The notes under the pieces were generated by a model. That model worked only from the letters and a program-made list of their open reading frames with translations. It searched no databases and had not been told where the DNA came from. From positions 1 through 29,996 of the forward strand of contig QFQD01000041.1 of NCBI GenBank assembly GCA_003241485.1: a DNA stretch of 29,996 bases, given 5' to 3'. Position 1 is the stretch's first letter; every line of letters begins with the position of its first letter. This document shows positions 8,059-15,303 of the stretch, in pieces. A program made the translations under genes and the position numbers. Source of the stretch: Ancylobacter novellus (GTDB taxonomy: Bacteria > Pseudomonadota > Alphaproteobacteria > Rhizobiales > Xanthobacteraceae).

Positions 8059-9122
8059 TCCGCTTCGTTCCGCGCGAGCGCACGCCGGTCTGGCTCACAG
8101 TCGCGGTTTCCGTCGGCGCGGGGCTGGCCGCGCTGCTGCTCACCGCCATTCCGCTGGCGCTCTCGGGCGCACCGGTGTTTCAGGCGTTCATGCTGATGGC
8201 GAAGGGCGCGGCCGGCGACGGCTTCGCGCTGGCGGAGACGCTGACGCGGGCGACGCCGTTGATATTCACCGGTCTTGCCGCTGCCGTCGCCTTCCGCGCC
8301 AAGCTGTGGAACATCGGTGCCGAGGGCCAGCTCTACGCCGGCGCGCTTGCCACCGTCGCGCTGGGGGCCGGGCTGATCGAGGCCCCAAGCTATCTCCTGC
8401 TGCCGCTTGTGCTGGTGGGTGCCGCGCTCGCCGGCGCGGCTCTGCTGCTGGTGGCGGTGCTGTTCAAGACCCGTTTCGGCGCCGACGAAGTGGTGGTGAC
8501 GCTGTTGATGAACTTCATCGTGCTGCTGTTCGTGCAGATGATGATCGAAGGCCCGATGAAGGACGAGATGGCGATGGGCTGGCCGCAATCGGCGCCGGTG
8601 CTCGACGAGGCGACGCTGCCGAAGCTGGTGACCGGGCTGCGCCTGCACTGGGGCCTCGTCATCGCGGTGGTCGCGGCGGTGCTGCTGCATGTCCTCATCA
8701 CCCGCACGGTGTGGGGCTTCCGGCTGCGCGCGGTCGGCGAGAACGCCCGTGCGGCGCGCTATGCCGGCCTGCCGGTGGGCAAGGCGATGGTGCTGGTGGG
8801 CCTGCTCTCCGGCGGCCTTGCCGGGCTTGCTGGCGCCAGCGAGGTGGCGGGGCTGAAGGGCTATCTCACCTCCGACCTGTCGCCCGGCTTCGGCTATGCC
8901 GGCATCGTGGTGGCGACGCTGGCCAACCTCTCGCCGCTCGGCGTCATTCCCTCCGCGATCTTCATTGCCGGCGTCTTCGTCGGCGCGGATTCGATGAGCC
9001 GGGCCATCGGCGTCTCGAATTATCTCGCCGACCTCGTCGTCGCCTTCGCGCTGCTGAGCGTGCTGGTCGGCGGCCTCGTCACCCGCTTCCGCATCGTGCT
9101 CGTTCGCCGGGGAGCCGCCTGA
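8055..9122 (+). CDS. ABC transporter permease, BMP/nucleobase type (first)
   Basis: Inner-membrane channel subunit of the BPD_transp_2 class (YufP/NupP-like). The 355-residue protein has about nine to ten hydrophobic helices. Family landmarks are FRAKLWNIGAEGQLYAGA, TRFGADEVVVTLLMNFI, and the ATPase-contacting loop FRLRAVGENARAARYAG. The start overlaps the ATPase stop (ATGA), and the stop (TGA at 9120-9122) overlaps the next ATG (9122), so the two permeases and the ATPase should be made in a coupled ratio. It is longer at the N terminus than its partner, as is usual for the first permease of such pairs. Confidence 0.94.
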   Translation: MIRFVPRERTPVWLTVAVSVGAGLAALLLTAIPLALSGAPVFQAFMLMAKGAAGDGFALAETLTRATPLIFTGLAAAVAFRAKLWNIGAEGQLYAGALATVALGAGLIEAPSYLLLPLVLVGAALAGAALLLVAVLFKTRFGADEVVVTLLMNFIVLLFVQMMIEGPMKDEMAMGWPQSAPVLDEATLPKLVTGLRLHWGLVIAVVAAVLLHVLITRTVWGFRLRAVGENARAARYAGLPVGKAMVLVGLLSGGLAGLAGASEVAGLKGYLTSDLSPGFGYAGIVVATLANLSPLGVIPSAIFIAGVFVGADSMSRAIGVSNYLADLVVAFALLSVLVGGLVTRFRIVLVRRGAA

Positions 9123-10069
9123 TGCTGTGGGCCGCGCTCGACATTCTCACCCAGGCGAATTTCTGGGCCGCGACCGTGCGCATCGCCACGCCGCTGATCT
9201 TCGGCGTCTTGGGTGCGCTGCTGTGCGAGCGGGCCGGGGTGCTCAATCTCGGCATCGAGGGCATCTTCGTCGTCGGCGCCATGTCCGGCTGGCTGGCGGT
9301 CTATCTCGGCCTGCCGCTATGGGGCGGTGTGGCGGTGGCGGCGCTGACCGGGGCGGTGTTCGGCCTGATCCATGGCGTGCTGACCGTGCCGCTCGGCCTC
9401 TCCCAGCACGTCACCGGCATCGGGGTGACGCTGCTTGCCACCTCGATCGCCTATTTCGGCTATCGCGTCGCCTTCCCGAATGTCGCGACGCCGCCGCGCA
9501 TCGAACCCTTCGCGCCGCTGCAGGTGCCGGTGCTGGGCGATTTGCCCTTTATCGGCCCGATCCTCGGCCAGCAGACGGCCTTCACGGTGCTTGCTTTCGC
9601 CTGCGTCGGCATTCTTGCCTTCGTGCTGGGGCGCACGCCACTCGGACTGGCGCTCCGGGCGGTGGGCGACAACCCGGAGGCGGTGGAGGCGCAGGGGCTC
9701 TCCGTGGTGGCCTTGCGCCTCGGTGCGGTGATGGCGGGCTCGGCGCTGATGGCGCTGGGCGGCGCCTTCCTCACGCTGTCGGCGTTCAACGCCTTCTATT
9801 TCGGCATGATCAACGGGCGCGGCTGGGTGTGCATCGCGCTCACCGTGTTCGCCTCCTGGCGGCCCGGCAAGGCGCTGCTGGGCGCACTGCTTTTCGGGGC
9901 GCTGGACGCCTACCAGCTGCGGCTGCAGACCATCACCGGCGGGGCGGTGCCGAGCCAGATCTTCCTCATGCTGCCCTATATCTTCTCGATCGCCGCGCTC
10001 GTGCTGGTGGCGCGCCGTGCGGACTATCCGCGCGCGCTGATGAAGCCTTATTTCAAGGGACAACGATGA
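9122..10069 (+). CDS. ABC transporter permease, BMP/nucleobase type (second)
   Basis: Second membrane subunit of the importer, 315 residues, starting at the ATG that shares its A with the previous stop. It has about eight hydrophobic segments, with the family segments ERAGVLNLGIEGIFVVGA near the N terminus, TGIGVTLLATSIAYFGYR, and the coupling loop LGLALRAVGDNPEAVEAQG, parallel to those in the first permease. It ends at TGA 10067-10069, overlapping the ATG of the amidohydrolase at 10066. That coupling is the strongest sequence link between the transporter and a pyrimidine-type deaminase. Confidence 0.94.
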   Translation: MLWAALDILTQANFWAATVRIATPLIFGVLGALLCERAGVLNLGIEGIFVVGAMSGWLAVYLGLPLWGGVAVAALTGAVFGLIHGVLTVPLGLSQHVTGIGVTLLATSIAYFGYRVAFPNVATPPRIEPFAPLQVPVLGDLPFIGPILGQQTAFTVLAFACVGILAFVLGRTPLGLALRAVGDNPEAVEAQGLSVVALRLGAVMAGSALMALGGAFLTLSAFNAFYFGMINGRGWVCIALTVFASWRPGKALLGALLFGALDAYQLRLQTITGGAVPSQIFLMLPYIFSIAALVLVARRADYPRALMKPYFKGQR

Positions 10070-11358
10070 GCTTCGATCTTCTGGTCCGCAATGCCCGGCT
10101 GCCGGACGGCCGGGCGGGTGTCGACATCGCCTGCGAGGGCGGCCGCATCGTCGCCATCGAGCCGGGGATCGAGGCGGAGGCGGGCCGGGTCATCGAGGCC
10201 GATGGCCGGCTGGTGGCGCCGCCCTTCGTCGACGTGCATTTCCACATGGACGCGACGCTGTCGCTCGGCCTGCCCCGGCTGAACACCTCCGGCACGCTGC
10301 TGGAGGGGATCGCGCTGTGGGGCGAACTCAAGCCGCTGCTGACGCATGAGGCGGTGATCGAGCGCGCGCTGCGCTATTGCGACCTCGCGGTCAGCCAGGG
10401 GCTGCTCGCCATCCGCTCGCATGTCGATGTCTGCGACGACCGGCTGCTGGCGGTGGAGGCGCTGCTCGAAGTGAAGCGGCAGGTGAAGGACTATATCGAC
10501 CTTCAGCTCGTCGCCTTTCCGCAGGATGGCTATTACCGCTCGCCGACCGCGGCCAAGAACCTCGAACGCGCGCTCGATATGGGCGTCGACGTGGTCGGCG
10601 GCATCCCGCATTTCGAGCGCACCATGGCGGATGGCGCGGCTTCGCTGCGGGCGCTGTGCGAAATCGCCGCCGCGCGCGGCCTTCGCGTCGACATCCATTG
10701 CGACGAGACCGACGATCCGCTGTCGCGCCACATCGAGGCGCTGGCCTATGAGACGCAGCGGCTGGGACTGCAGGGGCGCGTCGCCGGCTCGCACCTCACC
10801 TCCATGCACTCCATGGACAATTACTACGTCTCAAAGCTCATCCCGCTGATCGCGGAAGCGGGCGTGCATGCCATCGCCAACCCGCTCATCAACATCACCC
10901 TGCAGGGCCGCCACGACACCTATCCCAAGCGGCGCGGCATGACGCGGGTGCCGGAGCTGCGGGCGGCGGGCGTGAATGTCGCCTTCGGGCATGACTGCGT
11001 GATGGACCCCTGGTACTCGCTCGGCTCCGGCGACATGCTGGAGGTGGCGCATATGGCGCTGCATGTCGGCCAGATGACTTCGCGCGAGGCGATGGGCTGG
11101 TGCTTCGAGGCGGTGACGACCAACCCCGCCCGCATCATGGGGCTGGAAGGCTATGGCCTTGCGCCCGGCTGCCATGCCGATTTCGTGCTGCTGCAGGCGG
11201 CCGATCCCATTGAGGCGATCCGCCTCAAGGCGGCGCGGCTGTTCGTCGTCCGTCGCGGAAGGGTGATCGCCGAGGGCGCACCACGCGTGTGCGCGCTCGA
11301 CCTTCCCGGCCGGCCGGCCCTTGTCGATCCGGCGGCCTACGCACCGCGCGAAGCCTGA
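10066..11358 (+). CDS. cytosine deaminase-like amidohydrolase with Cys at the CodA Asp314 position
   Basis: 430-residue metal-dependent deaminase of the CodA branch of the amidohydrolase superfamily, expected to convert an amino-pyrimidine or related ring to its oxo form plus ammonia in the cytoplasm. Metal ligands and catalytic residues align with E. coli CodA at a constant offset of three: His58 and His60 (HFHMD), His211 and Glu214 (HCDE), His243, Asp310, and the substrate-binding Gln153 in AFPQDGY. The segments NPLINITLQGRHDTYPKRRGMTRV and DPWYSLGSGDML are also conserved. The residue after the metal Asp, Asp314 in CodA, is Cys311 here (GHDCVMDPW). Changes at that position are known to alter acceptance of 5-substituted cytosines, so the natural substrate may not be cytosine. 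It is translationally coupled to a transporter permease, with AAGGGA five bases before the ATG. Confidence 0.93.
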   Translation: MSFDLLVRNARLPDGRAGVDIACEGGRIVAIEPGIEAEAGRVIEADGRLVAPPFVDVHFHMDATLSLGLPRLNTSGTLLEGIALWGELKPLLTHEAVIERALRYCDLAVSQGLLAIRSHVDVCDDRLLAVEALLEVKRQVKDYIDLQLVAFPQDGYYRSPTAAKNLERALDMGVDVVGGIPHFERTMADGAASLRALCEIAAARGLRVDIHCDETDDPLSRHIEALAYETQRLGLQGRVAGSHLTSMHSMDNYYVSKLIPLIAEAGVHAIANPLINITLQGRHDTYPKRRGMTRVPELRAAGVNVAFGHDCVMDPWYSLGSGDMLEVAHMALHVGQMTSREAMGWCFEAVTTNPARIMGLEGYGLAPGCHADFVLLQAADPIEAIRLKAARLFVVRRGRVIAEGAPRVCALDLPGRPALVDPAAYAPREA

Positions 11359-11466
11359 AGCGAGACGACTGCCCCGCTCTGTCACGCGCGTGTATGCTCG
11401 CTCCGCGATCCTGATCTGACGCAGTGGATTCGCCGGCAGGGTCGCCGTCGTTGAGGGCGGTCGTCT

Positions 11467-13590
11467 ATGTCCATGTCGTCTGAAGCCGGAGTGCCATCGG
11501 AATCTTCCCTGCCGGAGTGCAGGACGGAAGGATTCGACCTGCTGCGCCGGCCAGTCTGGATTCTGGACACCGACACGATGCGCAAGCGCTACGCCAATAG
11601 CGCGGCGCGCGAGCTGTGGCGGGTCGGACCCGGCGAAGAGGAAGAGTTCTTCGCGCGGGATTTCACGCCGCACTCCGCCGCGATACAGGCGCGGCTGCGC
11701 CTGACCCTCGACAGGGTCCGCGCCGGAGAAGTGTTCACCGAGCGGTGGACCTTCTATCCCGACGGCCATCCCTTCACGGTCGACTGCCTGATGAGCGGCG
11801 TCCGGCTTGCCGATGGGCATATCGGCATGCTGGTCGAGGCCACCATGCCGGAGGTTGCCCCGACCGAGCGCCGCAGTGTCGAGGCGCTGCGGCACACGCT
11901 GGTGATGGTGACGCTGTATGACGAGGAGGGGGCGGTGCTGTTTCGCAACCCTTCCGCCGAGCGCTGCTTTCCCGGCGAGGCACACCGTTTCGCGGCGGGC
12001 TTCGCCGCACCGGGCGACGGGCTCGCCATGTGGCGCGAGGCCCTCGCCCAGAAGGCGGTGCAGGACGATGCCTTCCTCGGCACGACGGTGTCAGGTGATT
12101 ACCGCATGATTACCAGCCGTGGCGTGCGCTGGCACGGCATCGACATCCGCACGACGACCGATCCGGTGAGCGGGCGGCTGGCCATTCTGGTGAACGAACG
12201 CGACATCACCGACCGGGTTCAGGCCTCTGCGCGTTCGGAATATCTCGCTTCGCACGACGCGATGACGGGTCTCGTCAACCGCAGCCGTTTCAGCGAACTG
12301 CTCGACCAGGCCGTCAGCGTGCCCGGCTCGGCGGGAGCGCTGGTGACGGTCGACCTCGACAATTTCAAGGAGGTCAACGACACGCACGGCCATGCCGCCG
12401 GCGATGCGGTGCTGCGCGAGATCGGCGCGCGCCTGCGGTCGAGCCTGCGGCCGGGCGATGTCTGCGCGCGGGTCGGGGGCGACGAGTTCGCGCTCCTCCT
12501 GCCCGGTTTCGTTGATGGCGATGGGCTGCTGCGGCGCGCGACCGAGCTCGACCTGCGGCTCAGCCAACTCATCATCGACCCGGTGTCCGGCGGGGCGTTC
12601 AGCATGGCGGCGAGCTTCGGCATCGCCTGCTGGCCGCAGGATGGGGCGAACCCCGCCACCCTGCAGCGCAACGCCGACCTCGCGCTTTATGTCGCCAAGG
12701 CGGAGACCGGGCGGCGCGTCCGGCGTTTCGACATGATGATGCGCATCGACGCGGATGAGCGTCACCAATGCGTGGAGGACCTCGTCGCGGCCATCGAGCG
12801 TGACGCGTTCGAAGTGTTCTTCCAGCCGCTGGTCGATCTCGCCTCGGGTGGGCTGGTCGGCTTCGAGGCGCTGCTGCGCTGGCGCCATCCGACGCGCGGC
12901 CTGCTGCTGCCCGATCGCTTCATCGCCGCGGCGGAGAGCGTGGGCTTGATGACGCCCATCGGCCGGCTGATGTTCGCCCGCACCTGCGCGCAGATCCGCA
13001 CCTGGCTCGATGCCGGCATGGAGCCGGGACGGGTGGCAGTGAATCTCTCCGCCAACCAGTTCCGCGACCGCCAGTTGGCGGAGCAACTGACGGCGCAGGT
13101 GCGCGAAGCCGGGCTCCCGCCGTCACGGATCGAGTTCGAGGTTCCCGAAACCGTCACGCTCGGGCGGAGCGGCGAGACCGTGCTCGACACGCTGTGGAAG
13201 CTGCGGCAGGCCGGCTTCAGCATCGCACTGGACGATTTCGGCACCGGCCATGCCTCGCTCACCCATCTGCGCCGGCTGCCGGTCGACACCATCAAGATCG
13301 ACCGCACCTTCGTCGCCGAGATGGAGCATTCCGACGCCGACCGCGCCATCGTCCATGCGGTCGCTGTGCTGGGGCGCGAACTGTCGATGCATGTGCTGGC
13401 GGAGGGCATCGAGAATCAGGGCCAGCGGGCGGGGCTGGAGGCGCTCGGCTGCGACTATGGACAGGGATTCCTGTTCGGTCACCCCATGGACGCAGCGGCC
13501 GCGACCGAGTGGATGACGGCGCGGACCGCCGGGCGGGGCGAACGGCCCAACGTCATCGCGCTCCCGGCAGCACGACGACCGTCGGCTTGA
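11467..13590 (+). CDS. cytoplasmic PAS-PAS-GGDEF-EAL c-di-GMP signalling protein
   Basis: 707 residues with no membrane helices. Two PAS-like regions (about 22-130 and 145-245) lead into a GGDEF domain with an intact signature at 337-341 and an I-site RPGD at 328-331, so cyclase activity could be product-inhibited. The EAL domain follows, with EAL at 467-469 (GFEALLRW), VNLSANQF, FEVPE, LDDFGTG and AEGIE. The metal and catalytic residues expected for phosphodiesterase activity appear present, although the usual DDFGTGYSSL reads DDFGTGHASL. The protein may therefore make and degrade c-di-GMP, with PAS input choosing the direction. Its last 38 bases overlap the convergent gene on the other strand. 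A second in-frame ATG lies two codons after the first. Confidence 0.95.
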   Translation: MSMSSEAGVPSESSLPECRTEGFDLLRRPVWILDTDTMRKRYANSAARELWRVGPGEEEEFFARDFTPHSAAIQARLRLTLDRVRAGEVFTERWTFYPDGHPFTVDCLMSGVRLADGHIGMLVEATMPEVAPTERRSVEALRHTLVMVTLYDEEGAVLFRNPSAERCFPGEAHRFAAGFAAPGDGLAMWREALAQKAVQDDAFLGTTVSGDYRMITSRGVRWHGIDIRTTTDPVSGRLAILVNERDITDRVQASARSEYLASHDAMTGLVNRSRFSELLDQAVSVPGSAGALVTVDLDNFKEVNDTHGHAAGDAVLREIGARLRSSLRPGDVCARVGGDEFALLLPGFVDGDGLLRRATELDLRLSQLIIDPVSGGAFSMAASFGIACWPQDGANPATLQRNADLALYVAKAETGRRVRRFDMMMRIDADERHQCVEDLVAAIERDAFEVFFQPLVDLASGGLVGFEALLRWRHPTRGLLLPDRFIAAAESVGLMTPIGRLMFARTCAQIRTWLDAGMEPGRVAVNLSANQFRDRQLAEQLTAQVREAGLPPSRIEFEVPETVTLGRSGETVLDTLWKLRQAGFSIALDDFGTGHASLTHLRRLPVDTIKIDRTFVAEMEHSDADRAIVHAVAVLGRELSMHVLAEGIENQGQRAGLEALGCDYGQGFLFGHPMDAAAATEWMTARTAGRGERPNVIALPAARRPSA

Positions 13591-14377
13591 GCGGCAGCGT
13601 CTCGCGCGACAGCACGATCTGCGGGCTGTCCTGCCTCTCGATGACGTACTGGCTGCTGGCGAAACGGTCGAGGAAGCGGTTGAGCGTGCCCAGATTGAAA
13701 TAGTGCATGGGGATGACGAGCGGCGCCTCAAGCGATTTCAGCACCTCGACCATGCCGTCGATATCCAGCGTGTAGCTGCCATCCACCGGCGCCAGCACCA
13801 CGTCGATGCGGCCCAGCGCGCCGAGATCCTCCGGCGTGAGCGTGTGGTGAAGGTGGCCGAGATGGGCGATGCACAGATCCGCCGCCCGGAAGATGAAGAT
13901 GGAATTGCCGTTGCGGATCGTGCCGCCTTCCCAGTCGCGGATGTTTGTCGGCAGGTTGCCCACCCAGAGGTCGCCCACCTCCTGGTCGTAGCGCACCGGC
14001 TCGCGGTCCTCGCGCCAGCCCTTCATCACGAACTCGATGCCGGGATCGGGGTTGAGCGAATAATGGGTGGAATGCGCCCGGTTCATCGTGGCGACACGCG
14101 GCACCACGGCCGGGCGGACATAATCGTTGTAGTCCGTCGCGACGGTCACGCCCCCGGCCGTCTCGATCAGGAAGGTCGAGTGGCCGATATAGGTGAGGCT
14201 CACCTGCTTCGGCTCCAGATACGCCGCGGGAAGGGTGTGAGCAGCCGGCGGCATCAGGAAGGGGCTCGTCGCCACCAGCTTGGGGCAGCGGTCGGCCTGC
14301 GCCTGCGCTGGTGGGGTCCCAAAGGGCGTTATCAGGCAGGTGAGGGCGAGCAGGCACAGGGTCGCGACGCGTGTCAT
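13553..14377 (-). CDS. exported metallo-beta-lactamase-fold protein with altered metal motif
   Basis: 274 residues. A signal peptide (hydrophobic run, cleavage expected near PPAQA, about residue 25) sends it to the periplasm. The body looks like an UlaG/L-type metallo-beta-lactamase fold: LTYIGHSTFLIET (about 61-73), HLGHLHHTL with His172 and His175, and VIPMHYF with His225. The usual HxHxDH metal motif appears as R-A-H-S-T-H at 100-105, so the first His and the Asp are replaced by Arg and Thr. Activity may be lost or use an altered metal site. The start is ATG at 14377, seven bases after GGAG. The gene converges on the GGDEF-EAL gene with a 38-bp 3' overlap. The substrate is unknown. Confidence 0.85.
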   Translation of the reverse strand: MTRVATLCLLALTCLITPFGTPPAQAQADRCPKLVATSPFLMPPAAHTLPAAYLEPKQVSLTYIGHSTFLIETAGGVTVATDYNDYVRPAVVPRVATMNRAHSTHYSLNPDPGIEFVMKGWREDREPVRYDQEVGDLWVGNLPTNIRDWEGGTIRNGNSIFIFRAADLCIAHLGHLHHTLTPEDLGALGRIDVVLAPVDGSYTLDIDGMVEVLKSLEAPLVIPMHYFNLGTLNRFLDRFASSQYVIERQDSPQIVLSRETLPLKPTVVVLPGAR

Positions 14378-14480
14378 GGCGAGACTCCGGGCGAGTGTTC
14401 CGGGATCATCGACCGTGCGGTGACGCAGCGCGAGTAACTATTTCGTGGCGATTTTGCTGGGCAACCGAGTGGATAGGGGG

Positions 14481-14545
14481 GCCGTCATCCCGGCCGCAGC
14501 GAAGCGAAGAGCCGGGAAGGCTCTCAATCCTGCTTGGATGACGGC
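14481..14545. repeat. CGTCATCC-headed extragenic repeat, variant type
   Basis: GCCGTCATCC at 14481-14490 is a perfect inverted repeat of GGATGACGGC at 14536-14545. The interior (CGGCCGCAGCGAAGCGAAGAGCCGGGA) differs from the units at 6398 and 21711 but shares the CGTCATCCCGG head. It sits between two minus-strand metallo-beta-lactamase-fold genes, upstream of one and downstream of the other. Confidence 0.65.
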
Positions 14546-14561
14546 GGGGAGGGTGACGACC

Positions 14562-15197
14562 TCAGCGCAGGAACGGGTTGGTCCGCTTCTCCAGCGCGAT
14601 ATTGGTGGCCGCCCCGTGGCCGGGCAGCACGGTGAAGGCGTCGCCGAGCGGGAGAATCTTGGTCTTGATGCCCTCGATCAGCAGCGCGCCGTCGCCATAG
14701 GGAAAATCGGTCCGGCCGACCGAGCGCTGGAACAGCGTGTCGCCGACGATGGCGAGCTTATTGTCGCGATTGACCAGCACGATATGGCCGGGTGTGTGGC
14801 CGGGCACGTGCAGGATCTCGAACATCACACCGCCGATATCGACCGTGTCGCCCTCATGCAGCCAGCGGTCCGGCGTGACCACGCGGCCGGGGATGCCGGT
14901 GCGCTCGCCGGCGGTCGGCAGGTCGTCGAGCAGGAACTTGTCGGCCTCATGCGGCCCCTCGACCGGGATCTTCAACGTCTCGGCAAGTTCCGCCGCGCCG
15001 GCGGCGTGATCGATATGGCCATGGGTCAGCACGATCTTTTCGGGCGTGACTTCCAGCTCTTCAAGCGCCGCGAGGATACGCGGCAGGTCGCCGCCCGGAT
15101 CGATCACCGCGCCGCGCTTGGTCGTCTCGTCCCAGACGATCGAGCAGTTCTGCTGGAACGGGGTCACGGGTACGACGGCGATCTTCATCTGGGGCAT
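14562..15197 (-). CDS. glyoxalase II-like metallo-hydrolase (YcbL type)
   Basis: 211-residue cytoplasmic metallo-beta-lactamase-fold enzyme of the short glyoxalase-II/YcbL group, expected to hydrolyse thioesters such as S-lactoylglutathione. The full metal set is visible: THGHIDH, HVPGHTPGH, VGDTLFQRSVGRTDFPYGD and the C-terminal LPGHGAATNIALEKRTNPF. Unlike full-length GloB it lacks the C-terminal helical glutathione-binding domain. The ATG at 15197 is preceded by AGGAG with a five-base gap; a second ATG three codons in is possible. It is divergent from lepA with a 106-base shared upstream region. Confidence 0.92.
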   Translation of the reverse strand: MPQMKIAVVPVTPFQQNCSIVWDETTKRGAVIDPGGDLPRILAALEELEVTPEKIVLTHGHIDHAAGAAELAETLKIPVEGPHEADKFLLDDLPTAGERTGIPGRVVTPDRWLHEGDTVDIGGVMFEILHVPGHTPGHIVLVNRDNKLAIVGDTLFQRSVGRTDFPYGDGALLIEGIKTKILPLGDAFTVLPGHGAATNIALEKRTNPFLR

Positions 15198-15303
15198 GAC
15201 GGCTCCTGAGGGGTCGGGCCGGTGGAATGTGGTCGATCATATGCCGGCATGCAAGGCGGGCACCGCCTTGTGGCACCTTGCGGCCAATGCTATCCCGCGC
15301 CCC

